A DNA stretch of 54,834 bases from Hydrogenophaga intermedia (lineage in GTDB: Bacteria; Pseudomonadota; Gammaproteobacteria; Burkholderiales; Burkholderiaceae_C), in assembly GCF_000723405.1 (NCBI RefSeq), contig NZ_CCAE010000031.1, positions 1 through 54,834 on the forward strand, given 5' to 3'. The position numbers and the translations under genes are program-made. Numbering within the stretch: position 1 is the stretch's first letter; every line of letters begins with the position of its first letter. The notes beneath the pieces are model-generated. The model saw only the letters and a list, made by a program, of their open reading frames with translations, had not been told where the DNA came from and did no database searches. Below, in pieces: positions 45,194 through 54,834 of this stretch.

Positions 45194-46056
45194 AGGCGCC
45201 CCAGCGCCTGCACCTTCCAGGCGAGCCAGAACTTGCGCAGCGGCGTCAGGCTCACGCGGCGCGTGAGCACCAGCAGCGGCTCGGCCGCGATCTCGCGCAG
45301 CAAGGTGCGGTAGATGCTGGCCATCATGAGCCCGGGCTTCTGGTGGCGGCGGTCGGCGTCGGGCAGCAGGGCCAGTGCCTCGTCGTACGTGGCCAGCGCG
45401 CGTTCGCACTGGAAGGCCATGAGCGCGGTGAAGCGGCGCTCGAAGTCGGCCGCGTCGGCGCCGGCCGCCGGGCCGCGGCGCAGCAGCTCATGCGCCTTCA
45501 CGTCGAAGCGCTGCAGCTCGTCGATGGGCAGGTAGATGCGCCCGCGCACCGCGTCCTCACCGACGTCGCGAATGATGTTGGTGAGCTGGAAGGCCAGGCC
45601 CATGCGGTGCGCGTAGTCGGTGGTCTGCGCCTGCGTCTGGCCGAAGATGCGCGCGGCGACCTCGCCCACGAGGCCCGCGACGAGATGGCAGTAGCGCTGC
45701 AGGTTGCCGAAGTCGAGGTAGCGGCTCTGCTCCAGGTCCATCTGGCAGCCGTCGATGACGCCCAGCAGGTGGCGCGCCTCGATGCCGTAGGCACCGGCCA
45801 GTGGCATGAGCGCCTGCGTGACGGGGTGGCTGGGCTGGCCGGCGTACGCCTGCGCCACTTCACCGCGCCACCAGGCCAGCTTGGTCTGCGCCACGCCCGC
45901 GTCGCTCACCTCGTCCACCACGTCGTCCACTTCGCGGCAGAAGGCATAGAAGGCCGTGATGGCGGCGCGCCGCTCGGGCGGCAGGAAGAGGAAGGCGTAG
46001 TAGAAGCTGCTGCCGGAGGCGGCGGCCTTCTGCTGGACGTAGTCTTGCGGGCTCAT
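45190..46056 (-). CDS. hpnD: Presqualene diphosphate synthase
   Basis: 288 aa. Condenses two farnesyl diphosphates. Both Asp-rich motifs are present: EVDDVVDEV (42-50) and NIIRDVGEDAVRGRIYLP near 165; FYYAFLFLPPERR at 18-30 is usual. Partner HpnE follows by GTGA. HpnC (hydroxysqualene synthase), normally adjacent, is not in this window. Confidence 0.93.
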   Translation of the reverse strand: MSPQDYVQQKAAASGSSFYYAFLFLPPERRAAITAFYAFCREVDDVVDEVSDAGVAQTKLAWWRGEVAQAYAGQPSHPVTQALMPLAGAYGIEARHLLGVIDGCQMDLEQSRYLDFGNLQRYCHLVAGLVGEVAARIFGQTQAQTTDYAHRMGLAFQLTNIIRDVGEDAVRGRIYLPIDELQRFDVKAHELLRRGPAAGADAADFERRFTALMAFQCERALATYDEALALLPDADRRHQKPGLMMASIYRTLLREIAAEPLLVLTRRVSLTPLRKFWLAWKVQALGRL

Positions 46057-46101
46057 GGGATGCCCGGAGTGTACGCAGGGGCGCGAGCGCCCCTGCGGTG
46101 C

Positions 46102-46584
46102 TCAACCGGCCTGGCGCAGGGCCTCCGTGCGCTGCGCGAATTCCTGGCGCAGTTGCTTGCGCACCCGCGCCGCGGCGTGGCGGCGGTGCTCGTCGGGCGT
46201 GCTGGGCTTGAGCGGCGGCACGGGCACGGCCTTGCCGTCGTCACCGACCGCCACCATGGTGAAGAAGCAGCTGTTGGCGTGCCGCACCACCTGCGAACGG
46301 ATGTTCTCGGCCACCACCTTGATGCCGATCTCCATGGACGAGGTGCCGGTGTGGTTGACCGAGGCGAGGAAGGTGACGAGCTCACCCACGTGGATGGGCT
46401 GCAGGAACATCACCTGATCGACCGAGAGCGTGACCACGTAGCGGCCGGCGTAGCGCGCGGCGCAGGCATAGGCCACCTGGTCCAGCAGCTTGAGGATGGT
46501 GCCGCCGTGCACGTTGCCCGAGAAGTTGGCCATGTCGGGCGTCATGAGCACGGTCATGCTCAATTGGTGGGAAGGGAGGTCCAT
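46102..46584 (-). CDS. Acyl-CoA thioesterase (hotdog fold, YciA/ACOT type)
   Basis: 160 aa. Single hotdog domain (10-125): MANFSGNVHGGTILKLLDQVAY carries the catalytic Asn/Asp area, then VTLSVDQVMFLQPIHVGELV and MEIGIKVVAENI. A basic helical tail follows (130-160). Hydrolyses acyl-CoA in the cytoplasm. 45 bases upstream of hpnD on the same strand; possibly co-transcribed, no functional link is evident. Confidence 0.92.
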   Translation of the reverse strand: MDLPSHQLSMTVLMTPDMANFSGNVHGGTILKLLDQVAYACAARYAGRYVVTLSVDQVMFLQPIHVGELVTFLASVNHTGTSSMEIGIKVVAENIRSQVVRHANSCFFTMVAVGDDGKAVPVPPLKPSTPDEHRRHAAARVRKQLRQEFAQRTEALRQAG

Positions 46585-46634
46585 GTCGTGTCAGGGTGGC
46601 GCGCGGGGAGCGCCAATGTACACGGCAGAGCCAG

Positions 46635-46656
46635 CCGCCGGCCCGGGGGCCGGCGG
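46635..46656 (-). terminator. GC-rich hairpin after the monooxygenase gene
   Basis: CCGCCGGCCC-GG-GGGCCGGCGG, ten perfect pairs, 16 bases after the monooxygenase stop. No T-tract follows on either strand, so it may slow polymerase or protect the 3' end rather than terminate by itself. Confidence 0.5.
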
Positions 46657-46671
46657 TGGCGGTGCGCGGGC

Positions 46672-48393
46672 TCAGGCCAGCGCGGAGGCGGGTGCGGTGG
46701 CGGGACTCGCGCCCGTGGTGCGGCCCGCGCCCCGCAGCAGCGCCACCAGGGCGCGCGAATCCGCCGGCACCGTCTCGCCGCGCCACACCACGTGCTGGTC
46801 GGGCCGGCACATCAGCAGGGCGTGGCGGTATTCGGACGGGCGCTGCGGCTCGCCGGAGATGTCGAGCACGCGCAGCGGCACGCCGGCCGCGGCGGCCGCA
46901 TCCACCAGGGCTTGCGCGTTCGCGCCCGCCTGGGTGACCAGCAGCGTGTAGCCCGCGCCGAAAGCGTCGTAGAGCGAGCGCCCATCCGCCAGCCAGAAAT
47001 GCGGCGCGCGGCAACCCGGCACCGTGGACGGGGTGAAGCCGCCCATGGTGTAGGCGGGCGGCTGTTCGCCGTCGGCCGCGATGATGGGCGAGCCCGTGTA
47101 GTAGTAGCCGTAGTTCAGGCCCGCGCAGCAGAACTGCTGCACGTTGAGCTGGTAGGCCTCGTCGCCGATCAGTGCGCGCGCGGCTTCGCCGTTCGCGTCG
47201 GGCGCTTCGATGTTCGCCGGTACCGCGCTGCGCGCCTTGATCATCTTCTGCGCGTGGTCCATCGCGAAGCGCGAGACCTGCTCGGTGATGGGCTGGCGCT
47301 CGGCCTCGTAGGCGTCGAGCATGGCCGCATCGGCCCAGCCCTGCACCTGCGCGGCCAGCAGCCACGACAGGTTCAGCGCGTCGGCGATGCCGGCGTTCAT
47401 GCCGTAGCCCGCGTAGGGCACCCACAGGTGCGCGGCGTCGCCGGCGATGAACACGCGCCGGTCGCGGAAGCGGTTGGCCACCAGGCGGCGGCCCACCCAG
47501 TCTTCCTTGGAGATCACCTCGTATTCGAAGTCGTCGCCCACGCCCAGGATGTGGCGGATGCTCTGGTCGCGGTCCACCGAATCGAACTCGGTCTCGTGCG
47601 GGTTGAGGTGGTTGTGCACCAGCCAGGTCTCATGGCCGTCGATGGCGAAGGCCGTGCCGCAGCGGCGCGGGTTGACGGAGTAGTAGCACCAGGCGGGCTT
47701 GCCGGGCAGGCGGCTCAGCAGGTCCTTGGCGCGGATGTAGGTGGACTGCACGCGCTGGATGACGGCGGTGCCCTCGAACTGCGCGCCGATGGCCTTGCGC
47801 ACGCCGGAGGCGCCGCCGTCGCAGCCCACCAGGAAGCGCGCGCGCACCGTTCGTGTCGTGCCGTCGTCCAGGCCGGTGAGCGTGGCCATCACGCCGTCCT
47901 CGTCCTGCTCGAAGCCGTCCACGCGCGTGCGGTTGAGCAGCGTCACGTTCGGCAGCGACGCCGCGTGCTCCAGCAGGATGGGCTCCAGGTAGATCTGGTT
48001 GATGCGGTGTGGCGGCTCGGCCGTGGGCCACCAGGTGTCGGGCCCGCCGTTGTCGGTGAAGCGCTCCAGCCGGTTGGGGATGGGGATGCGCGTGAGCTCG
48101 ATGCCCGTCATCGCGGTGCGGAACACGACGTCGTTGGGGTGCGTGTCGGGCAGGCCGGCCTGGCGCAGCTTGTCGGCCACGCCGAGTTGGCGGAAGCGCT
48201 CCATGGTGCGCGAGGCCACGTGGTTGCACTTCACGCTGGGCGGCTCCTTGTACGCGCGCAGCTCGGCGATGGTGACGCGCACGCCGCGCCCGGCGAGGTC
48301 CATGGCGAGCGTCAGGCCCACGGGGCCGGCGCCCACGATGAGCACGTCGGTGCTGATGTCGATCGGTTCTGGCATGGGAGAGGAGGGGTTCAT
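46672..48393 (-). CDS. FAD-dependent aromatic monooxygenase (PheA/TfdB family)
   Basis: 573 aa from MNPSSPMPEP, overlapping the receptor stop (ATGA); MPEPIDIST at 48375 is an alternative. FAD motif VLIVGAGPVGLTLAMDLAGRG (18-38), DG motif FLVGCDGGASGVRKAIG, GD motif VFIAGDAAHLWVPYAGYGMN, then a C-terminal thioredoxin-like domain (about 420-560). Hydroxylates phenols or other aromatic acids with NAD(P)H and O2. Partner gene is a Bug receptor and a divergent LysR regulator, fitting catabolism of an imported aromatic acid; the substrate is unknown. Confidence 0.92.
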   Translation of the reverse strand: MNPSSPMPEPIDISTDVLIVGAGPVGLTLAMDLAGRGVRVTIAELRAYKEPPSVKCNHVASRTMERFRQLGVADKLRQAGLPDTHPNDVVFRTAMTGIELTRIPIPNRLERFTDNGGPDTWWPTAEPPHRINQIYLEPILLEHAASLPNVTLLNRTRVDGFEQDEDGVMATLTGLDDGTTRTVRARFLVGCDGGASGVRKAIGAQFEGTAVIQRVQSTYIRAKDLLSRLPGKPAWCYYSVNPRRCGTAFAIDGHETWLVHNHLNPHETEFDSVDRDQSIRHILGVGDDFEYEVISKEDWVGRRLVANRFRDRRVFIAGDAAHLWVPYAGYGMNAGIADALNLSWLLAAQVQGWADAAMLDAYEAERQPITEQVSRFAMDHAQKMIKARSAVPANIEAPDANGEAARALIGDEAYQLNVQQFCCAGLNYGYYYTGSPIIAADGEQPPAYTMGGFTPSTVPGCRAPHFWLADGRSLYDAFGAGYTLLVTQAGANAQALVDAAAAAGVPLRVLDISGEPQRPSEYRHALLMCRPDQHVVWRGETVPADSRALVALLRGAGRTTGASPATAPASALA

Positions 48394-49382
48394 TCGAGCT
48401 TGATGCCGGCGGTGCGGATCACCTTGGCCCACTTGGTGGTCTCGGACTTGATGTAGTCGCCAAAGGCCTTGGGCGTGGTGGGCGCGGGCTCCACGCCGAG
48501 GCCGCGGATGGTGGCCTGCGTGGCCGGGTCGTTGAGCGCGTCGGCCAGGGCCGCGTTGAGCTTGGTGACGACGGCGTCGGGCGTGGCGGCGGGCGCGACG
48601 ATGCCGAACCAGCCCACGGATTCGTAGCCCGGCAGGCCGGCCTCGGCCACGGTGGGCACGTCGGGCAGGGCGGGCACGCGTTTGGCGCTGGTGACGGAGA
48701 AGGCCTGCAGCTTGCCCGCGCGGATGTGCGGCAGCGCGGCGGGCAGGTCGGTCACGGCCAGCGGGATCTGGCCGGCCAGCGCGTCCACGGCGGCCGGGCC
48801 GGAGCCGCGGTAGGCCACCTGCACGATCTTCGTGCCCGCCATCTGGTCGAACAGCGAGGCCGTGAGGTGCATGGCCGTGCCGTTGCCACCATGGCCCAGG
48901 GTGAGCTTGCTCGGGTCGCGCTTGGCCAGGGCGATGAGCTCGGCCTGCGTGCGCACGCCCACCGAAGGGTGGCCCACGAAGACGAAGGGAATGACCGCGA
49001 CCATCGAGACCGGTTTGAAGTCCTTGATCGGGTCGTAGGGCATCTGCGGGTACAGACTCACGTTGGCCGACAGCGCGCCGGCCGCGCCCAGGCCCACGGT
49101 GTGGCCGTCGGGCTCGGCCTTGGCCACGGCGGTCAGGCCGATGTTGCCGCCCGCGCCGGGGCGGTTCTCGATCACCAGCGGCTGGCCCAGCTTCTCACTC
49201 ACGCGCGGGGCGATGGCGCGCACGATGGCGTCGGCGCTGCCGCCGGGCGGGAAGGTCACGATCACGCGGATGGGCTTGGTGGGCCAGGCGGCGTCCTGGG
49301 CGAGTGCGGGGCTGGCGAAGGCGAGCAGCGTGGCGCCGCCAAGGGCCGCGCACAGCGCGCGCCGCAGGTGGGGGGTCTTCAT
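48390..49382 (-). CDS. Bug-family tripartite tricarboxylate receptor
   Basis: 330 aa from MKTPHLRRAL (49382), GGAGAC before it. Signal peptide 1-28 (ASPALA|QD), then Bug fold: WPTKPIRVIVTFPPGGSADA, VIENRPGAGGNIG, YDPIKDFKPVSMVA, typical of the very large Burkholderiales receptor family. No TctAB partner is adjacent; it forms an operon with the aromatic monooxygenase. It may donate ligand to a TctAB elsewhere, or act as a sensor. Confidence 0.93.
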   Translation of the reverse strand: MKTPHLRRALCAALGGATLLAFASPALAQDAAWPTKPIRVIVTFPPGGSADAIVRAIAPRVSEKLGQPLVIENRPGAGGNIGLTAVAKAEPDGHTVGLGAAGALSANVSLYPQMPYDPIKDFKPVSMVAVIPFVFVGHPSVGVRTQAELIALAKRDPSKLTLGHGGNGTAMHLTASLFDQMAGTKIVQVAYRGSGPAAVDALAGQIPLAVTDLPAALPHIRAGKLQAFSVTSAKRVPALPDVPTVAEAGLPGYESVGWFGIVAPAATPDAVVTKLNAALADALNDPATQATIRGLGVEPAPTTPKAFGDYIKSETTKWAKVIRTAGIKLE

Positions 49383-49485
49383 CGACTTGTCTCCTGGTTC
49401 TGGTGGTGGATATCCGCCCGCCATTCAACCCGCTCCCCATTCATGCGTAAAGCGAAACTTATCGAACGATTTATCATTTCAACTC
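49383..49485. promoter_or_regulatory. Divergent promoter region, Bug receptor / lysR-type gene
   Basis: 103 bases with an AT-rich half next to the LysR gene. The inverted repeat ATCG-AA-CGAT (49461-49470) within TTATCGAACGATTTATC is a candidate regulator site; it lies 16 bases before the LysR start, as expected for autoregulation. Confidence 0.45.
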
Positions 49486-50394
49486 ATGAATAACGAGAGC
49501 CGCTTCCTTCCCAGCATGCGCCAGTTGCGCGCCTTCGCGGCCGTGTACCACCTGCGCAAGGTGAGCGCGGCGGCCGAGCAGCTGTCGGTGACGCAATCGG
49601 CGGTGAGCCTGTCGCTGCGGCAACTGGAGGACGGCCTGGGCGCGCGCCTGTTCGACCGCACCACGCGCACCCTGCAGCCCACGCAGGCCGCGCACGAGGC
49701 CATCGTGCTGGCCGAGCGCATCCTGCGCGACGCCGAGGCCCTGGGCGCGGGCACGCTGGAGCTGTCGCAACTGCGGCGCGGGCGCGTGAGCGTGGCCGTG
49801 ACGCCCACGTTGGCCGAGCTGCTGCTCCCGGCGGCCGTGGTGCGCTTTCGCGAGCGGCACCCGGGCATCCATGTCGACATCAACGACTGCGCGCCCGACC
49901 AGTTCGTGGCGCGGGTGGTGGGCGAGCAGGTGGACTTCGGCATCGGCGTGCCGGAACAGGCGGGGGCGGACGTAGAGACCGAGACGCTGGTGCGAGACCA
50001 CCTGGCCGTGGTGTGCCCGGCGGGGCACCCGCTGGCCGGGCGTGCGCGCCTGCGCTGGGCGGACCTGGACGGCCACCCGGTGATCACCGTGCGACCGGGC
50101 TACGGCGTGCGGCCCCTGATCGACGCCAGCGCGGCGCGCGCGGGCGTGCGGCTGCGCGTGGTGCACGAGGTGACCTTCCTGTCCACCGCTCTGTGGATGA
50201 CGCGCGCCGGCATGGCCATCGCGATCATGCCGGCGGCCTACGCGCGGGCGGCGCGGCCGGAAGAACTGGTGGTGCTGCCGCTGACGGCGCCTCGCGTGTC
50301 GCGCGATATCTGCATCGTCACCAAGCGCGGTCGGTCACTTTCGCTGTCGGGGCAGGCGCTGGTGAAAGAGATCAGGGCGGCGTTGCGGGCGTAG
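49486..50394 (+). CDS. LysR-family transcriptional regulator
   Basis: 302 aa from MNNESRFLPS (49486). Winged helix-turn-helix at 10-68 (LRAFAAVYHLRKVSAAAEQL, SVTQSAVSLSLRQLEDGLGA), linker helix, and a LysR substrate domain (95-300) with VSVAVTPTLAELLLP and MTRAGMAIAIMPAAYA. Divergent from the receptor-monooxygenase pair, which it probably activates in response to an aromatic or organic acid. Confidence 0.94.
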   Translation: MNNESRFLPSMRQLRAFAAVYHLRKVSAAAEQLSVTQSAVSLSLRQLEDGLGARLFDRTTRTLQPTQAAHEAIVLAERILRDAEALGAGTLELSQLRRGRVSVAVTPTLAELLLPAAVVRFRERHPGIHVDINDCAPDQFVARVVGEQVDFGIGVPEQAGADVETETLVRDHLAVVCPAGHPLAGRARLRWADLDGHPVITVRPGYGVRPLIDASAARAGVRLRVVHEVTFLSTALWMTRAGMAIAIMPAAYARAARPEELVVLPLTAPRVSRDICIVTKRGRSLSLSGQALVKEIRAALRA

Positions 50395-50417
50395 TTGCCT
50401 TCGCACGCTCGCCTGTC

Positions 50418-51653
50418 TCACCGCTCCCGCACGCGCCGGCCGTTCTGCACCCGCTGGCCGTCGGACACGCCGCTGCCCGGGTACAGCACCACGCGCTCGC
50501 CGGCCTGCACGCCGCCGGTGACCACCGCCTGTTCGGTGCCGCGCGGCCCCAGGGTGATGGCGCGTTCGCGGGCGCGGCCGTCGCCGTCCACCACGAAGAC
50601 CTGCCAGCCCCCACCCGCGCGCACCAGCGCCGCATTGGGCACCAGCAGCGCGTCGGCCTGGGCGAGCGTGACGATGCGCGCCTCCACGCGATAGCCCTCG
50701 CCCAGCGGCAGCGCATCCGGCCACGGGGCGGCCGGGGTCACGTGCACGTTCACGCGTTGCTCTTCGATGCCCAGCGCCGACACCTTGGTGAAGGCCACGG
50801 GCTCCACGCGCGTGACGCGCCCCGGCAAGCCAGGCAGGCCGCTGCCCGCCTGCAGCGTCACGGCGGCGCCCATCGGCACACGCGCGGCGTCGCCGGAGAG
50901 CAGGTCCACGATGGCCTCCAGCCGCGTCGTGTCGCCCAGGTCCAGCAAGGCCTGGCCCGCGTTCACAGGCCCCGCGCTGTCGCGGTGCACCGCGACCACG
51001 CGGCCCGCGATCGGGCTGCGCAGCGTCCACAGGCCCTCGTCGGCTGCCGCACTGCCATCGGCGCGCGCCAACGCAGCGCGCGCCTCGTTCCATCCGTAGG
51101 CGGCCACCCGCTGTTCCGCCTGCGCGCCGGCCAGCGCCTGGCGCGCGGCCGTCAGGTTGAGCTGCGACTGCTCGCGCGCCGAGGGCGCCACGAATTGCGC
51201 ACGCGCCAGCTCTTCGGTGCGGCGGGCGTCCAGCTCGGCCTGCGCCAGCGCAGCCTGCGCCCGCGTGGCCTGGGACTTTGCGGCCTCCAGCGCGGCCTCG
51301 GCACTGCCCACGCGCTGTTGCAACACGCCGCGCGTGCGGCTGTCGATCATCGACGGCGCGGTCGGCCGCAGCACCACCAGCGGCTCGCCCTCGGCCACGG
51401 TGTCGCCCACTTTCATGCCGGGCCGCAACAACTCGCCGGCGGTGGGCGCCGCCACGGTGTAGCGCTGCAGCAGCCGCAGCACGCCGTCTTCCTCGATGGC
51501 CTGCTCGAAGGCACCACGCTGCAGCGTGGCGGTCTCCACGGGCAGGGCCGCCGGCCGCAGGGCCCAGGCCAGCAGCGCCGCGACGGCCAGGGTTGCCGCA
51601 CCGGCGAACAGCCAGACGCGTCGCCGGGCAGTGGGTTTGTCGTTGTGCTTCAT
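50418..51653 (-). CDS. HlyD/MacA-family periplasmic adaptor of an ABC export system
   Basis: 411 aa from [10 protein letters not shown] (51653); a much longer open frame upstream is antiphase permease sequence. N-terminal membrane helix (13-33), barrel-sandwich halves (VAAPTAGELLRPGMKVGDTV near 65 and LRSPIAGRVVAVHRDSAG near 225), a coiled-coil hairpin between (95-200) and a C-terminal beta domain. Bridges the permease to an outer-membrane channel. ATGA overlap with the permease gene. Confidence 0.9.
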   Translation of the reverse strand: MKHNDKPTARRRVWLFAGAATLAVAALLAWALRPAALPVETATLQRGAFEQAIEEDGVLRLLQRYTVAAPTAGELLRPGMKVGDTVAEGEPLVVLRPTAPSMIDSRTRGVLQQRVGSAEAALEAAKSQATRAQAALAQAELDARRTEELARAQFVAPSAREQSQLNLTAARQALAGAQAEQRVAAYGWNEARAALARADGSAAADEGLWTLRSPIAGRVVAVHRDSAGPVNAGQALLDLGDTTRLEAIVDLLSGDAARVPMGAAVTLQAGSGLPGLPGRVTRVEPVAFTKVSALGIEEQRVNVHVTPAAPWPDALPLGEGYRVEARIVTLAQADALLVPNAALVRAGGGWQVFVVDGDGRARERAITLGPRGTEQAVVTGGVQAGERVVLYPGSGVSDGQRVQNGRRVRER

Positions 51654-54016
51654 TCGCGCACCTTCAGAACGGCCACCAGATCGAGCCGATCGATGTGGCG
51701 GCGCACCAGCAGGGCACTGGCCGCACCGGCGGCCAGCACGATGAGCGCCGCCCACGCGTAGGTGGACGTCGCGATGATCACGGGAAAGTCGATGTTGTCC
51801 GAGGACATCAGGCGCATCAGCAACCCGGCCAGCGCCCGCCCGGCGAGCAGCCCCAGCGGCAAGGCCAGCAGCAACTCCACCGCGAGCTGGCCCAGCAGCA
51901 GCACCGACACCTCGGCGCGCGTCATGCCCAGCACCCGCAGGCTGGCCAGGTCCCAGGCGCGCTCGGACAGCGCGATGCGCGCGGCGTTGTAGGTGATGCC
52001 CACCGCCATGGCCACGGCGAACAGCGTGAGGATGGCGCTGAAGGCGCCCATGTTGTGCTGGGTGCGTTCGTCGAAAGTCTGCTGCACCGAGCGCTTGTCG
52101 AACACCGCGCGCACCGCGGGCGCGGCCTTCACCGCGGCCCAGAAGGCCTGCCGCTCGCCGGGCTCCACCTGCAGCACCGCTTCGGACACGCCGTGGCCGT
52201 CGCGCGCGATGCGCTGCAAGGTGCCCAGCCGCATGAAGGCCTGCTGCCCCATGAGGGTGTGCACCACCCCCACCACCGGCAGGTCGACCTGGCGTCGGTG
52301 GCCGGTGCGAAACGCCAGTGTCACCGTGTCGCCCGCGCGCGCGTCCAGCGCGCGTGCCAGCAATTGCGACAGCACGATGCCCTCGTCGGGCAGTTCCACC
52401 GCGCCGCGCGGGTCGTCCACCACGCGCTGCAGCCGCGCGCCGGCCGGCAGGCCGCTGAGGCCGGCGTCCTTCCAGCGCGCGCCGTGGTGCAGGCGCACGG
52501 CCTCGCTGCGGTAGCCCTCGGCCTGCAGCACGCCGGGCAGGCGGCGCAGTTCGGACAGGACCATGGCATTGGCCGGCGGCTCGAAATGCAGCACCACGTC
52601 GCCCGGCTGCACCTGGCGGAACTGCACATCCACGATGTGGGCGATGGCGTCGAGCCAGAACGCGCCCGAGATCTGCAAGGCCATGGCCATGGCCACGCCG
52701 CCCACGGTGAAGGCGGTGCGCCAGGGCCGGTGCTCCACGTCGCGCAGCACCAGCAGCAGGGCGGCGCGCACGCGCCGGCCCGCCAGGCGCTCCAGCAGCG
52801 TGCGCCGGTAGTGCGGCGGCGCCGGTGGCAGCATGGCCTGCGCGGGGCGCAGCCGCACCACGGCGCGGATGGCGGTCCAGGTGCCCAGCGCGGCGGCGAG
52901 CAAGGTGAACACGCCCGACACCCCCACCACCGCCAGCGAGGTGCGATAGGCCAGGGCGTCGAAGCGGAACACTGGCTCGTACAGGCCGAGCATGAGCCGG
53001 CCGATGACGGCACTGAGCACAAGCCCGCCGAGCACGCCCAGTGCGGCCACCACCAGGGCGAACTGCAGGTAGTGCCCGCCGATCGCGGCGTCGTCGTAGC
53101 CCAGCGCCTTGAGCGCGGCGATCTGCGGGCGCTGCGTGGCCACCTGGCGCGCGAGCACGCCGTTGAGGATGAACATCGCCACCGCGAGGAAGATCGCCGG
53201 CAGCACCGTGCCCATCACGCGCAACTGGTCGAGTTCGTCGTCCACCACGCGCGCCGAGAGCTGGTCGGCGCGCGCCACCGCGCCCAGCGATCCATAGGGT
53301 TCCAGCAGGCGGTCCAGCGCGGTGATGACGGCGTCCGTGGAGGCGCCCGCGTCCAGCCGCAAGGCGGCCTGGTTGAAGGCACCCTGCAGGTCCAGCAGCT
53401 CGCCCAGGCGCCGGGCGTCGGTCCACCAGATGCCGAAACTGCGCTCGTCCGGTGCCGCGCCGCCCGAAGCGAACACGTACTCGGGCGAGATCGCCAGGCC
53501 CACGACGTGCACCGTCTGCAGGCGGCCATTGAGCACGGCCTGCGCACGGTCGCCGGGCTTGAGCCCGCGCGCCTTGGCGAAGGCCTCGCTCACCAGGGCT
53601 TCCAGCGTGGTGCCGGCCTCGGGCCAGCGGCCTTCGCGCAGGCGCAGGGCGTTGAGGCCCTGCTGGCCACGCTGCACGCGCGCCAGGTCCAGCGCCACGA
53701 AGCGGCCGGTGACGGGCGGGCCCGGGTCGCCCAGATCCAGGCGCGCATCGAAGGCCAGGCCGGTCTTCACCTCGGCCACGCCAGGGATGTCGGCGATGCG
53801 CTCGCGCAGCGTCAGCGGCGCGCGCTTGAGCGTGACAAACACATCGGCCAGCCGATGGCCGGTGTAGAAATGGTCGCGCGCCGCCAGCAGCGAGGCATGC
53901 ACCGAGAACAGCCCCACGAAGCCGCCCACCCCGATGGCCACCACCATGGCGATGGTGAGCACCTGCGCGCGCAGACGCCACAGGTCGCGGCCGAGCTTGA
54001 TGTGGATCGCGCGCAT
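51650..54016 (-). CDS. FtsX-like ABC transporter permease
   Basis: 788 aa, a double-FtsX architecture: helix 1 (about 17-40), periplasmic MacB-type domain, three-helix FtsX block (about 270-400), a second helix-periplasmic unit (about 430-670) and a last three-helix block (about 680-780). Eight helices in all. Type VII ABC proteins of this size export lipids, lipoproteins or antibiotics, or transmit force; the cargo is unknown. Follows the ATPase by 10 bases. Confidence 0.9.
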   Translation of the reverse strand: MRAIHIKLGRDLWRLRAQVLTIAMVVAIGVGGFVGLFSVHASLLAARDHFYTGHRLADVFVTLKRAPLTLRERIADIPGVAEVKTGLAFDARLDLGDPGPPVTGRFVALDLARVQRGQQGLNALRLREGRWPEAGTTLEALVSEAFAKARGLKPGDRAQAVLNGRLQTVHVVGLAISPEYVFASGGAAPDERSFGIWWTDARRLGELLDLQGAFNQAALRLDAGASTDAVITALDRLLEPYGSLGAVARADQLSARVVDDELDQLRVMGTVLPAIFLAVAMFILNGVLARQVATQRPQIAALKALGYDDAAIGGHYLQFALVVAALGVLGGLVLSAVIGRLMLGLYEPVFRFDALAYRTSLAVVGVSGVFTLLAAALGTWTAIRAVVRLRPAQAMLPPAPPHYRRTLLERLAGRRVRAALLLVLRDVEHRPWRTAFTVGGVAMAMALQISGAFWLDAIAHIVDVQFRQVQPGDVVLHFEPPANAMVLSELRRLPGVLQAEGYRSEAVRLHHGARWKDAGLSGLPAGARLQRVVDDPRGAVELPDEGIVLSQLLARALDARAGDTVTLAFRTGHRRQVDLPVVGVVHTLMGQQAFMRLGTLQRIARDGHGVSEAVLQVEPGERQAFWAAVKAAPAVRAVFDKRSVQQTFDERTQHNMGAFSAILTLFAVAMAVGITYNAARIALSERAWDLASLRVLGMTRAEVSVLLLGQLAVELLLALPLGLLAGRALAGLLMRLMSSDNIDFPVIIATSTYAWAALIVLAAGAASALLVRRHIDRLDLVAVLKVRE

Positions 54017-54026
54017 GTCCTGGGCC

Positions 54027-54834
<808 letters not shown>

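Noticed and set aside
45343..48456. 1037-codon open frame on the plus strand across hpnD, thioesterase and monooxygenase genes
   Set aside because: Spans three well-supported minus-strand genes and their gaps; no recognisable domain.
50418..53981. 1187-codon frame that would fuse unknown sequence to the adaptor protein
   Set aside because: The first about 776 codons are the permease gene read out of frame; the adaptor begins at 51653 with an ATGA overlap.

Overview
The window is about 54.8 kb of high-GC, densely packed chromosomal DNA. Gene order and protein types (glyA-nrdR, many Bug/TctC-type tricarboxylate transport genes, LivHMGF-type ABC genes, hpnDE, a Burkholderiales-style intergenic hairpin repeat) point to a beta-proteobacterium of the order Burkholderiales, most probably Comamonadaceae. 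The genus cannot be fixed from the sequence alone. About 50 protein genes and one tRNA are supported; no rRNA, CRISPR array, prophage or complete insertion sequence is visible.

Layout. 1-707: minor type IV pilin gene (fimT/gspH type), followed by a pilV start that breaks off after 22 codons at sequence resembling an insertion-sequence end. 864-2574: nrdR and glyA. 2839-3720: lytic transglycosylase. 3721-4395: long intergenic region with a strong terminator and a structured-RNA candidate. 4396-10808: a giant AsmA/DUF748 envelope protein and a DUF349 protein. 10786-14235 (minus strand): M90 peptidase, lpxH, two cyclophilins and a TPR lipoprotein-like/secreted protein. 14458-19968: cysS, a DNA glycosylase, accA, tilS, lysC and tRNA-Ser(GCU). 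20047-22344: DMT exporter and TPR protein.

22352-28318 holds hslR, the tctDE two-component system and the divergent tctCBA tripartite tricarboxylate transporter. 28319-36080 holds a sigma-54 activator next to a LivKGFHM-like ABC operon that ends in an alpha/beta hydrolase; a good -24/-12 promoter and two palindromes lie in the gap between them. 36100-40209 is a second tct locus (tctB-tctA-response regulator-kinase) without a receptor gene.

40325-43723: hemH, HAD hydrolase, GST, GNAT and an SH3-domain protein. 43886-46584: hpnE, hpnD and a thioesterase. 46672-50394: a TfdB/PheA-type flavin monooxygenase with a Bug receptor and a divergent LysR regulator. 50418-54834: a MacAB/Dev-like export system (adaptor, FtsX-type permease, ATPase cut at the window edge).

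The recurrent theme is uptake and sensing of organic acids: two TctDE-type sensors, two TctAB membrane units, two Bug-type receptors and one Liv-type ABC system, each with its own local regulator. The least explained DNA lies in the intergenic regions. At 28359-28613 two inverted copies of one nested-palindrome element share conserved single-stranded cores but have different stems. At 24928-25223 there is a tetranucleotide repeat plus further palindromes between tctD and tctC. At 4142-4349 mutually exclusive hairpins precede a terminator.
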